From Proteobacteria bacterium UBA4656 (GTDB lineage Bacteria; Pseudomonadota; Gammaproteobacteria; Xanthomonadales; Ahniellaceae), in contig DHLY01000109.1 of the NCBI GenBank assembly GCA_002405525.1, positions 1 through 25,928 of the forward strand: DNA of 25,928 bases. Direction: 5' to 3'. A program made the translations under genes and the position numbers. Numbering within the stretch: position 1 is the stretch's first letter; every line of letters begins with the position of its first letter. Under the pieces are notes generated by a model. It saw only the letters and a program-made list of their open reading frames with translations, was not told where the DNA came from and made no database searches. Shown here piece by piece: positions 6,865 to 13,986 of the stretch.

Positions 6865-7260
6865 TCACCAGGTCCAGGTCACCGTCAGGTCAACCTGTCG
6901 CGGGTCTCCGAGGATGTGGCACGCGCCAGATCGCGCCGAGCCACGGGTTCGCCCGGCGACCACCCGACCTCGACCGCGGCACCATCGATCCGGGCCGCGA
7001 AGGGTTCGAGGATCGCCGCGCCGATCGAGCCGTTGATGCTGGTGCGGTCGCGCCACCCGGTGCGGAACGCGCCGACTCGCAGCCCGAGCCGGTCGTCGCG
7101 CCGGCGGCTGCGTCACCACGGCTCCTCGGGATCGAGCGTCGCCGGCGCGTATTCGCCGACGACCCTGCTGTCCGGGGAGCCGCCGCTGCGATACGCCTCG
7201 CTCCAGGCGGCGCCAATCGCGTGCGCGCGAAGTGGCGCGTGTTCCTGCGCTGCTCCGGCC
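6865..7260 (-). pseudogene. Decayed C-terminal remnant of a TonB-dependent receptor
   Basis: The minus strand reads SEAYRSGG, then VVGEYAPATLDPEEPW, an in-frame TGA at 7115-7113, then in the same frame LGLRVGAFRTGWRD and ARIDGAAVEVGWSP. In TonB-dependent receptors these correspond to the conserved F/Y-R-x-G-G, the PETL-YE, the strand xxFRTDWxD and the A-x-IDGxEVE segments near the barrel end. A second in-frame stop occurs at 6887-6885, while the +1-shifted frame ends LTVTWTW, the aromatic-ended terminal strand usual for outer-membrane barrels. So at least one nonsense mutation and one frameshift (about 6888-6900) are present, and the signal, plug and most of the barrel are missing. A sequencing error could explain one lesion but not the missing 5' part. 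Confidence 0.6.
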
Positions 7261-7400
7261 GCGGAGTGCGGCTGCGACCGCAGGTTACGCGGGCCCTGGA
7301 GCCAGACAATCCGAACGGCGCGCGCAGGGGAATCGCGTGCGGTCGCGCGTCCCAAGCCCTGCGCGGTCGATCCGCGCAGCGGGCGCCGGACGGCACGCTG

Positions 7401-7409
7401 TGCTAGCCT
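7401..7409 (+). promoter_or_regulatory. Putative extended -10 (TGCTAGCCT) of alx
   Basis: TG-C-TAGCCT fits TGnTAnnnT, 54 bp ahead of the alx ATG, and shares GCTAGnnT with three other gene starts in the window. No clear -35 box is present. Confidence 0.4.
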
Positions 7410-7463
7410 CCGCGCCTTCTTTCCCGCTCCCCGGCGCCCGCGTGCGCCGACCCTCGCGCAACC

Positions 7464-8420
7464 ATGCAGACGATCGGCGAATGGTGGATGTGGACGGCGT
7501 TCGCCGTCTTCGTGGTGGTGGCCGTGATCGTCGACCTGCTGGTCCTGCGCCAGCAAGGTTCGCACAAGGTCTCGGTGCGCGAGGCTCTGCTGTGGTCGCT
7601 GGTCTGGATTGCGCTGTCCTTTGTGTTCTGCGGTCTGCTCTGGTGGTACCTCAGTGAGACCCAGGGCGCGGAGATCGCCGGTGTCAAGGCCGGCGAGTTC
7701 CTGACCGGCTACCTGATCGAGAAGTCGCTGTCGGTCGACAACGTCTTCGTGTTCCTGTTGATCTTCACCTACTTCGCGGTGCCGCCGGAGTTCCAGAAGC
7801 GGGTGATCATCATCGGCGTGGTCGGCGCCATCGTGCTGCGCGCGCTGATGATCCTGATCGGCGCGATGCTGATCGCGCGCTTCCACTGGATCCTGTACCT
7901 CTTCGGCGCTTTCCTGCTGATCACCGGCGTCAAGATGCTGGTGTTCGCGGACCAGAAGCCCGACCTCGACGCCAACCCCGCGCTGCGCTGGATCCGCGGC
8001 CACCTCCGGGTCACGCCCGGCTTCCACGGCGAGCAGTTCACGGTGCAGATGGACGGGGTGCGCTGGTTCACACCGCTGTTCGTGGTGATCGTGATGGTGG
8101 CGATCACCGACATCATCTTCGCCGTGGACTCGATCCCGGCCATCTTCGCGATCACCCACGACCCGTTCATCGTGTTGACCTCGAACGTGTTCGCGGTGCT
8201 GGGCCTGCGCGCGCTGTACTTCCTGCTGGCCGACATGGCGGACCGCTTCCACTACCTGTCGGTAGGGCTGGCGGTGGTGCTGGTGTTCGTCGGCACCAAG
8301 ATGCTGCTCGCGCCCTGGTTCAAGATCCCGGTGTTCGTCTCGTTGGGGGTCGTGGCGGCCATCCTGGTCACGGCGGTGGTGGTCAGCCTGGCCCGGCCGC
8401 AGGTCGAGGCCGCCGACTGA
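7464..8420 (+). CDS. alx: Alx/TerC-family integral membrane metal transporter
   Basis: The 318-residue protein closely resembles E. coli Alx (321 aa), an inner-membrane TerC-family protein linked to manganese export and alkaline response. About nine membrane helices are visible. Conserved acidic/polar residues sit in the two repeat signatures: [12 protein letters not shown] with Glu86 and Asp92, and [15 protein letters not shown] with Asp216 and Asp222; [19 protein letters not shown] follows at about 235-253. The start at 7464 matches the family N-terminus although no Shine-Dalgarno sequence is visible. It sits upstream of rpoH in the same direction, separated by 166 bp with hairpins, so they are probably independent units. 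Confidence 0.92.
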   Translation: MQTIGEWWMWTAFAVFVVVAVIVDLLVLRQQGSHKVSVREALLWSLVWIALSFVFCGLLWWYLSETQGAEIAGVKAGEFLTGYLIEKSLSVDNVFVFLLIFTYFAVPPEFQKRVIIIGVVGAIVLRALMILIGAMLIARFHWILYLFGAFLLITGVKMLVFADQKPDLDANPALRWIRGHLRVTPGFHGEQFTVQMDGVRWFTPLFVVIVMVAITDIIFAVDSIPAIFAITHDPFIVLTSNVFAVLGLRALYFLLADMADRFHYLSVGLAVVLVFVGTKMLLAPWFKIPVFVSLGVVAAILVTAVVVSLARPQVEAAD

Positions 8421-8438
8421 ACGGCGGTTAAACCCGAA

Positions 8439-8489
8439 CCTGATCAATGACCTGGATCAGGCGGTCTGGCCCGGAGGCGAGGCTTCCGG
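8439..8489 (+). terminator. Two consecutive hairpins after alx
   Basis: CCTGATC (8439-8445) pairs with GATCAGG (8455-8461) around a 9-nt loop. CCGGAGGC (8471-8478) pairs with GCTTCCGG (8482-8489) with one G-T wobble and a 3-nt loop. Neither has a T-tract. They lie 18 to 70 bp after the alx stop and just before the rpoH promoter region, and may limit readthrough. Confidence 0.4.
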
Positions 8490-8524
8490 CGGGGCCTTGA
8501 GGCAACCCTCACGGGAACTTCGGG

Positions 8525-8556
8525 TACGATTGGCACTCCAAGGATGCGTCTGCCAA
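8525..8556 (+). promoter_or_regulatory. Candidate rpoH -10 and leader inverted repeat
   Basis: TACGAT at 8525-8530 is a fair -10; the nearest -35-like TTGAGG (8497-8502) is 22 bp upstream, too far for a standard sigma-70 promoter. Starting on the last base of that box, TTGGCA (8530-8535) and TGCCAA (8551-8556) form a 6-bp inverted repeat with a 15-nt spacer, which would be in or at the start of the mRNA leader. Confidence 0.35.
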
Positions 8557-8586
8557 ATGCGCAGCCTGACCCCCAGGAGGGCCACG

Positions 8587-9447
<861 letters not shown>

Positions 9448-9480
9448 TCCGGTTCGATTGCGGTCGCGGTGGGGGATGGA

Positions 9481-9508
9481 GGGCTCGCTTCGGCGGGCCC
9501 TTTGTCTT
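9481..9508 (+). terminator. Rho-independent terminator of rpoH
   Basis: GGGCTCGC (9481-9488) and GCGGGCCC (9493-9500) pair over 8 bp with one wobble around a stable TTCG tetraloop, followed by TTTGTCTT. It lies 33 bp after the rpoH stop and is the clearest intrinsic terminator in the window. Confidence 0.88.
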
Positions 9509-9562
9509 CCAGAGCCCAGGGCCCAGGGTATAGGGCCCAGCGCGATTCGCGGCTTCTGGGCC
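9509..9562. repeat. Second copy of the GGGCCCAG-type intergenic repeat
   Basis: 9509-9540 holds CCAGAGCCCAGGGCCCAG followed by GGTATAGGGCCCAG, matching the element at 6688-6715. GGCCCAG at 9534-9540 also pairs with CTGGGCC at 9556-9562 around an inner CGCG-ATT-CGCG stem, and TTT follows, so it could act as a further 3' barrier. Confidence 0.5.
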
Positions 9563-9643
9563 TTTGTGGGAGCGGCGCGTGCGCCGCGATGCCCTGCGGC
9601 CGCGCGACGGTGTGCATGGGCTGCGCGGCGATTTGCGCCGCGC
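9563..9643 (+). repeat. REP-like element with GTGGGAG head and hairpins
   Basis: TTTGTGGGAG (9563-9572) runs into a GC-rich hairpin, GCGGCG-CGTG-CGCCGC at 9572-9587. A GTGGGAG head joined to a short palindrome is the layout of REP sequences of pseudomonads and relatives. A second 8-bp hairpin (GCGCGGCG 9623-9630 with CGCCGCGC 9636-9643, loop ATTTG) follows. No RAYT transposase gene lies in the window. Confidence 0.5.
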
Positions 9644-9659
9644 GCCCGCGCTCGCGACG

Positions 9660-9688
9660 TTGAACCCGGTCATACCTGGTGATACTGT
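9660..9688 (+). promoter_or_regulatory. Promoter of the MazEF-type module
   Basis: TTGAAC (9660-9665), a 17-bp spacer, and TACTGT (9683-9688) with TG one base ahead (9680-9681) make a good sigma-70 promoter with extended -10. The expected start falls on or next to the ATG at 9695, so the antitoxin message is probably leaderless; indeed no ribosome site is present. Confidence 0.6.
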
Positions 9689-9694
9689 CGCGCC

Positions 9695-9928
9695 ATGAAG
9701 GTCGCCGTCTCCATTCCCGACGACGTGTTCCGCGACGCCGACGCCGCCGCGCGCCGCCGCAAGTGGCCGCGCAGCAGACTCTATGCCGAGGCCTTGAAGG
9801 CCTACGTGACCGCCGAAGAAAAGGACCAGGTCACGCTGCGGCTCAACGCCGTGCACGACCGGCCCGTCGAAGTCGACGCTGACCTGCGTCGCGCGCAATA
9901 CGCCACGCTCACCGATGAATCGTGGTGA
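9695..9928 (+). CDS. MazE-type ribbon-helix-helix antitoxin
   Basis: The 77-residue protein starts MKVAVSIPDDVFRDADAAAR, a ribbon-helix-helix beta strand and first helix, followed by KWPRSRLYAEALKAYV for the second helix, then an acidic C-terminal tail likely to wrap the toxin. It should dimerise, bind its own promoter, and neutralise the downstream MazF-type RNase. Its stop codon lies inside the toxin gene (14-bp overlap), the usual arrangement for coupled antitoxin-toxin synthesis. It resembles the MazE6/ChpI-like group more than classical E. coli MazE (an AbrB fold), so I leave the symbol blank. Confidence 0.85.
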   Translation: MKVAVSIPDDVFRDADAAARRRKWPRSRLYAEALKAYVTAEEKDQVTLRLNAVHDRPVEVDADLRRAQYATLTDESW

Positions 9929-10253
9929 GGTCTGGTGGGCCGACCTGCCGGCACCCACCGGGTCAGGGCCCGGCATGCGAAGACCCGTGCTGGTCGTGCA
10001 GGCTGATGCGTTCAATCGCAGTCGCATCGCGACCGTGATCGTGGCGGTGATCACCTCCAACCTGGCGCTGGCGGCGGCGCCCGGCAACGTGCGTCTCGCG
10101 AAAGCGGCGTCAGGCCTGCCGAAGCCGTCGGTCGTCAATGTGTCCCAGGTGCTGACCATCGACCGCGTGCTGCTCAAGCAGCGAGTAGCCGAGTTGCCAT
10201 CCGAAGCCATGCGCATCGTCGACGATGGGCTGCGGTTGGCTTTGTCCGTCTAG
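9915..10253 (+). CDS. mazF: MazF/PemK-family mRNA interferase toxin
   Basis: The 112-residue product opens with RGEVWWADLP, has the GSGPGMRRPVLVVQADAFN segment (17-35), then ITSNLALAAAPGNVRL and PSVVNVSQVLTIDR, all hallmark blocks of the MazF/PemK fold. The Arg of PGMRRP and the Thr-Ser of ITSN are the usual active-site residues. It should cut single-stranded mRNA at a short recognition sequence and be held inactive by the upstream antitoxin. The ATG at 9915 overlaps the antitoxin gene by 14 bp. The gene is full length and looks intact. Cleavage specificity cannot be told from sequence. Confidence 0.92.
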   Translation: MNRGEVWWADLPAPTGSGPGMRRPVLVVQADAFNRSRIATVIVAVITSNLALAAAPGNVRLAKAASGLPKPSVVNVSQVLTIDRVLLKQRVAELPSEAMRIVDDGLRLALSV

Positions 10254-10376
10254 CTGGGACGCAGGGCGGCACCACAACCGATTTCTCTTCGATGGCGAAA
10301 CGACGTTGCCGCCCGAGATCGTTACATCCGGGTCATTTCATGGCTTGACCTTGCGCTGCCGTGTGGACTCGGTCAA

Positions 10377-10405
10377 TTGCGCGGGCGTGATCAGGCCCGT
10401 ACGAT
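10377..10405 (+). promoter_or_regulatory. Promoter candidate for the unknown gene after mazF
   Basis: TTGCGC (10377-10382), a 17-bp spacer, and TACGAT (10400-10405) form a reasonable sigma-70 promoter 53 bp ahead of the GTG at 10459. The sequence from 10254 to 10376 holds nothing else I recognise. Confidence 0.45.
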
Positions 10406-10458
10406 CATGGCAGCAAGTCGTGGTCCTTGAATCCTTGCGCAAGCGGGGGAGGCGTCAA

Positions 10459-10884
10459 GTGGCGTCCTTGTGGTGGACGCTGTTCTTCGGTGGTCTCGCG
10501 CTGATCCTCGTTCGGTGGGTGTTTACGACCATGAAGGCCGGCAGGTCGTTCGAAGCAATCGACATCGCAGCGCCCCGGTTGGATTCGCAGGGTATCGATC
10601 GCTCGTCCGTTCTGTTCAGCACGTATGGAGATCCAGGTCTTGCGATCAACCCCGGTGCGATGATCCTCGTTGGGAAGGGCAAGAAATTGGACGGGGGGCG
10701 TGTTGGCTTCGTGCTCGAGATCATCCCGGGCCGCGGCGTTGTACACGAGGAGATCTTGGTCCCGCATGGCATTGCGTCCTGGCACCCGAATGCATCCATA
10801 AAGGCAAAGATGGCGGGTCGACCGCTTGTCGTCGTGCTCCGGGAGATGGCGGCGGTGCATCGTGCGGCGCGGAACGCACGGTGA
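10459..10884 (+). CDS. Unknown 141-residue membrane-anchored protein
   Basis: I do not recognise a family. The GTG start is chosen because GGGGGAGG at 10445-10452 stands 6 nt upstream; a longer frame from 10225 would overlap mazF and adds sequence with no sign of being coding. Residues 4-22 (LWWTLFFGGLALILVRWVF) form one membrane span, then comes a soluble domain of about 115 residues with GAMILVGKGKKLDG around 66-79 and a strand-rich middle. With a short N-terminal tail before the span, topology is uncertain. Base composition of 10260-10760 is visibly less GC-rich than the neighbours, which hints at recent acquisition along with the MazEF module. It might also be unrelated cargo. Confidence 0.65.
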   Translation: MASLWWTLFFGGLALILVRWVFTTMKAGRSFEAIDIAAPRLDSQGIDRSSVLFSTYGDPGLAINPGAMILVGKGKKLDGGRVGFVLEIIPGRGVVHEEILVPHGIASWHPNASIKAKMAGRPLVVVLREMAAVHRAARNAR

Positions 10885-11021
10885 AGCGCTCGACGGCCGG
10901 GGCTGGTTCGTCACTGGTTGCGGGGCGTGGCTCGGTGAGCGTTGGGTGACCTGTACGGAATCCGGGCAGCCGATGACGGCGTTCCGTTGCACGCACGGCA
11001 CTTTGCCGCGTTCCATGCGGC

Positions 11022-12386
11022 CTATGGGCGCGTAGTTTGTTCGCGCGTCACTTGTCGCGTGAGCGCCAGGAACCGCCGCAGCAGCATCGCCCCCGCCACC
11101 GCGAGTCCGATCCCGAAGCCCGCCCACACGCCGACCAGGCCGAAGTCGAGCGCGATGCCGCACAGCCAGGCCAGCGGCACCGCGAGGCCCCAGTAGGCGA
11201 GCAGGGACACGCGCGTGGGCCAATGGCTGTCGAGCATGCCGCGCAGCGCCCCGAGGCTGACGCTCTGCACGCCGTCGAAGACCTGCATCAGGCCGACGGT
11301 GAAGAACAGCGCGGCGGCAAGGCCGACCACGACCGGATCGTCGATGAAGGCGCGCGCGATGGGTTCGGCGAACGCGGTCAGCAGCAGCGTGGCCACCACC
11401 AGCCACGCGGTGGCCACCCCGAGGCCCGCCACGCCGATCGCGCGCAGGCGTTCGCGCGCGTCGCCGCCGATCGCCTGCGCGATGCGGATGCTGGTCGCCG
11501 CGGCCATGCCCAGCGGCATCATGTAGAGCACGCCGGCGACCGCCATCACCACCTGGTTGGCGGCCAGCGCGGCGGCGCCGAGCCAGCCGATGAACACCCC
11601 GACCACCGCCACCGAGCCGCCTTCGAGCACGTACTGCACGCCCATCGGCAGGCCTTCATGGCGCAGTTGCGCGCGGCGCGCGGGATCCGCTGTCACCCCG
11701 CCGAATCGCGCGCGCAGCCCCGGAGCGCCGTGGCAGACCGCCATCTGCAGCGCCACGGTGAACCAGATCGCGATCGCGGTGCCCAGCCCTGCGCCCGCGA
11801 GGCCGAGCGGCGGCAGGCCGAAGCGGCCGTAGATGAGCACGTAGTTCAGGGCCGCGTTGAACACCACCGCGCTGAAGGCCAGCGCCACCGCGAGCCACGG
11901 GCGGTCGATCGCCTCCAGGACCTGCTTGTAGACCAGGCTGACCGCGAAGCCCGGCAGCATCGCGCAGATCGCGAGCCAGTACGGCGCGATCGCCGCGATC
12001 ACCTCCGGCGGCTGGCCGAGGTAGGGCAGCAGCGGCAGGATCGCCGCCATCGCGAGCCCTGCCAGCAGGCCGGAGCGCAGCGCCAGCGCGCGGCCCTCGC
12101 GCACCGTGGCCGCGATCGCGGCGGGATCGCCCGCGCCGTGCGCGGTGCCGGCGAGGATGCCGACCGGCATCAGGAACCCGTACAGGCCGGCGACGAAGAT
12201 CACCCATACGCTCATGGTCAGCGACACCGCCGCCAGCGGCAGCGGGCCGAGCGGGCCGAGCATCGCGGTGTCGACCACGCCCATCAGCGCGGACACGACC
12301 AGGCCCGCCACCAGCGGCGTGGCGAGCGACAGCAGGTGGCGGACTTCGGTGGTCCAGGCGGGGCGTGTCGGGATCGCGGCGCTCAT
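11022..12386 (-). CDS. MATE-family multidrug/metabolite efflux transporter
   Basis: The 454-residue protein is a NorM-like MATE antiporter with about twelve membrane helices in two six-helix halves. Visible landmarks are ATPLVAGLVVSALMGVVDTAMLG in helix 1-2 (about 22-44), GTAHGAGDPAAI after helix 2, QVLEAIDRPWLAVA near 155, and in the second half NQVVMAVAGVLYMMPLGMAAATSIRIAQAIG. Such proteins exchange Na+ or H+ for cationic drugs or metabolites. The ATG at 12386 is embedded in the stop of the upstream hydroxylase gene (ATGA, 4-bp overlap), so the two are translated together. The shared operon suggests export of a product or toxicant connected with the hydroxylase or with the TetR ligand, which is inference. 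Confidence 0.93.
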   Translation of the reverse strand: MSAAIPTRPAWTTEVRHLLSLATPLVAGLVVSALMGVVDTAMLGPLGPLPLAAVSLTMSVWVIFVAGLYGFLMPVGILAGTAHGAGDPAAIAATVREGRALALRSGLLAGLAMAAILPLLPYLGQPPEVIAAIAPYWLAICAMLPGFAVSLVYKQVLEAIDRPWLAVALAFSAVVFNAALNYVLIYGRFGLPPLGLAGAGLGTAIAIWFTVALQMAVCHGAPGLRARFGGVTADPARRAQLRHEGLPMGVQYVLEGGSVAVVGVFIGWLGAAALAANQVVMAVAGVLYMMPLGMAAATSIRIAQAIGGDARERLRAIGVAGLGVATAWLVVATLLLTAFAEPIARAFIDDPVVVGLAAALFFTVGLMQVFDGVQSVSLGALRGMLDSHWPTRVSLLAYWGLAVPLAWLCGIALDFGLVGVWAGFGIGLAVAGAMLLRRFLALTRQVTREQTTRP

Positions 12387-13243
12387 GCGTCGGTGCGTGG
12401 TTTCCAGTCCGGTGCGCGCAACAGGCGGCGCAGGCGATCGATCCAGCGCGGCGTGGCGGCGAGGTCGCGCCACAACCGCTTCGCCTCGCACAAGTGGACC
12501 TCGAGCAGGTTGGTGCTGTCGATCGGATGGGTGATGCCGTAGCGCACGGGTTCGTCCTCGGATTCGGGCGCCCAGGTGCCGAACAGGCGGTCCCAGACGA
12601 TCAGGATCGCGCCGTAGTTCCTGTCCTGGTAGCGCGCCTGCACGCCGTGGTGCGCCCGATGGTTGGACGGCGTGTTGAGCCAGCCGTCCAGCCACGGCAG
12701 GCGGCCGATGGCCTCGGTGTGCAGCCACTGCTGCCAGCCGATGATCAGCGCGAGGCAGGCGGCGACCAGCAGCGGGTCGAAGCCGACCGCCACCACCGGC
12801 ACATAGAACCACGGCGAGATGAATCCGTCGATGAACGAGACCCGCAGGCCGGTGGTCTGGTCGTAGGCCGGCGAGCTGTGGTGCACCGAGTGCGCCAGCG
12901 CCCAATACGTGCGGTTGCGGTGCGCCGTGCGGTGGTCCCAGTAGTACGTGAAGTCGACCGCGAGCAGGGCGAGCAGGGCGGTGAGGCCATTGGTCGGGAT
13001 CGACCACGGCACCAGCGCGGCCACGCCGCCGTACAGGCCCAGCACGAAGGCGGTGACCAGTCCGCCGACCAGGATCGTCGGCACCAGCGGGCTGGCGCTG
13101 GCCAGCATCTCGCGCACGCGCGCGCGGTCGAGCCGGCCGGCGCGGCGCAGGCGCCACAGTTCCCACGGCAGGAACAGCACGATCGCGGCGCCGAACACCA
13201 GCGCGGCGGTTTCCAGGATCTGTGTCCAGGCGAAGGCGTCCAT
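12383..13243 (-). CDS. Sterol desaturase / fatty acid hydroxylase family protein
   Basis: The 286-residue integral membrane di-iron enzyme has the full histidine set: HRTAH at 104-108, HSVHH at 118-122, His175, and NHRAHH at 194-199. Hydrophobic helices lie near 7-30, 54-76, 85-101 and 145-172. The family hydroxylates or desaturates lipids using O2 and an electron donor at the cytoplasmic face of the membrane; the lipid here is unknown. It is the first gene of a two-gene operon with the MATE transporter, read from a strong promoter that contains a 25-bp palindrome and faces a divergent TetR gene. This context points to ligand-inducible expression. Confidence 0.92.
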   Translation of the reverse strand: MDAFAWTQILETAALVFGAAIVLFLPWELWRLRRAGRLDRARVREMLASASPLVPTILVGGLVTAFVLGLYGGVAALVPWSIPTNGLTALLALLAVDFTYYWDHRTAHRNRTYWALAHSVHHSSPAYDQTTGLRVSFIDGFISPWFYVPVVAVGFDPLLVAACLALIIGWQQWLHTEAIGRLPWLDGWLNTPSNHRAHHGVQARYQDRNYGAILIVWDRLFGTWAPESEDEPVRYGITHPIDSTNLLEVHLCEAKRLWRDLAATPRWIDRLRRLLRAPDWKPRTDA

Positions 13244-13287
13244 CGGGTCCTCGGGTTGGCGGCGCGGGGCGCCGGGTGTAGCTTACG

Positions 13288-13330
13288 TACTGTCAGTATG
13301 CAACATACCTACCGACGGTAGGTATGTCAA
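13288..13330 (-). promoter_or_regulatory. Desaturase-MATE promoter with embedded TetR operator
   Basis: On the minus strand TTGACA (13330-13325), a 17-bp spacer and TATGTT (13307-13302) make a near-consensus sigma-70 promoter. A perfect 25-bp palindrome, arms ACATACCTACCG and CGGTAGGTATGT around a central A at 13315, spans 13303-13327, covering spacer and -10. A second shorter palindrome TACTG-T-CAGTA (13288-13298) is centred 22 bp away, two helical turns, near the start site. The tetR gene begins 17 bp from the palindrome edge on the other side, so the same site probably autoregulates it. Confidence 0.85.
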
Positions 13331-13343
13331 ACCGGAGTCCGTC

Positions 13344-13952
13344 ATGCCCCGCCGCACCAACGCCGAGCTGTCCGAATCGACCCGCGCCAGCCTGCTCGCG
13401 CACGCCAGCAAGGCGTTCGGAACCCATGGCTATGCCGAAGCGCCGCTGGACGAGGTCGCGCGCGCGGCCGGGCTGACCAAGGGCGCCCTGTATCACCACT
13501 TCGGCAGCAAGCGGGGACTGTTCGAAGCGGTGCTGCGCGACCTCGAGCGCGGGATCGAGCGCGCGATGGACGTCGCGCTCGCCGCACATCCGCGCTCACG
13601 GCGGGGGCTGGTTGCGGTCGGCGCGGCGTGGCTGGACGCGATGCTCGACGCCGGCGCGCGCCGGATCATGCTGCTCGACGCCCCTGCCGTGCTGGGCCAC
13701 CGGGCAATCCGCGAGCTCGACGCACAGAGTGCGGTCCGGCCGCTGGCCGACCTGCTGGCCGACTTGCGCAGGCAGGGCGAACTCACGGCCGACGTCGATG
13801 CCACCGCCGCCGCGCACCTGCTGGTCGGCGCGCTGGGGGAGGCTGCGCTGTGGATCGGCGAGACGGAACACCCGCTGCGCGCGCGCGAGGCGGCCCTGGG
13901 TACGCTGGACCGCCTGCTCGACGGGCTGGCGCCGCGCGCAGTCGTGCCGTGA
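13344..13952 (+). CDS. TetR-family transcriptional regulator
   Basis: The 202-residue protein has a typical N-terminal TetR DNA-binding domain: helix 1 at 10-27, then the helix-turn-helix APLDEVARAAGLTKGALYHH (about 33-52) followed by FGSKRGLFEAVL. The remaining 140 residues are the variable helical ligand-binding and dimer domain. The ATG at 13344 matches the family start; the frame is open further upstream through the promoter but that part is not protein-like. It is divergent from the desaturase-MATE operon with the palindromic operator between them, so it most likely represses both itself and the operon until a small lipophilic or cationic ligand binds. Confidence 0.93.
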   Translation: MPRRTNAELSESTRASLLAHASKAFGTHGYAEAPLDEVARAAGLTKGALYHHFGSKRGLFEAVLRDLERGIERAMDVALAAHPRSRRGLVAVGAAWLDAMLDAGARRIMLLDAPAVLGHRAIRELDAQSAVRPLADLLADLRRQGELTADVDATAAAHLLVGALGEAALWIGETEHPLRAREAALGTLDRLLDGLAPRAVVP

Positions 13953-13967
13953 CGCGCTGGTGCGGTG

Positions 13968-13983
13968 TCGCGCGGTCGCGCGA
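13968..13983. terminator. Hairpin between convergent tetR and priA
   Basis: TCGCGC (13968-13973) and GCGCGA (13978-13983) pair around GGTC. It sits in the 34-bp gap between the two stop codons. There is no T-run, so any terminating effect is likely weak or Rho-aided. Confidence 0.35.
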
Positions 13984-13986
13984 TGT

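Larger units (their letters stand above)
6687..7463. other. 777-bp gene-free region with repeats and a decayed gene
   Basis: No intact gene is present between the QEGLA gene and alx. The first 150 bp hold an imperfect inverted repeat of a dispersed GGGCCCAG-type element (6688-6837). From 6865 to about 7260 the minus strand carries a decayed TonB-dependent receptor C-terminus. The last 150 bp include the putative alx promoter at 7401-7409. I saw nothing matching the manganese-sensing yybP-ykoY riboswitch that precedes alx in E. coli. Confidence 0.6.

Noticed and set aside
7261..7463. Possible yybP-ykoY manganese riboswitch upstream of alx
   Set aside because: I could not find the conserved core of that riboswitch in the leader; only a -10-like element is visible.
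8531..8547. Possible sigma-54 promoter (TGGCAC) ahead of rpoH
   Set aside because: The GC dinucleotide is not at the required 10-bp spacing from GG, so the -24/-12 rule fails.
10225..10458. N-terminal extension of the unknown protein from ATG 10225
   Set aside because: It would overlap mazF, has no ribosome site, and contains a promoter candidate; GTG 10459 has GGGGGAGG at good spacing.
11037..12542. Plus-strand open frame of 501 codons opposite the MATE gene
   Set aside because: Composed mostly of Arg, His, Gln and Asp runs with no membrane or domain pattern; MATE on the other strand is certain.
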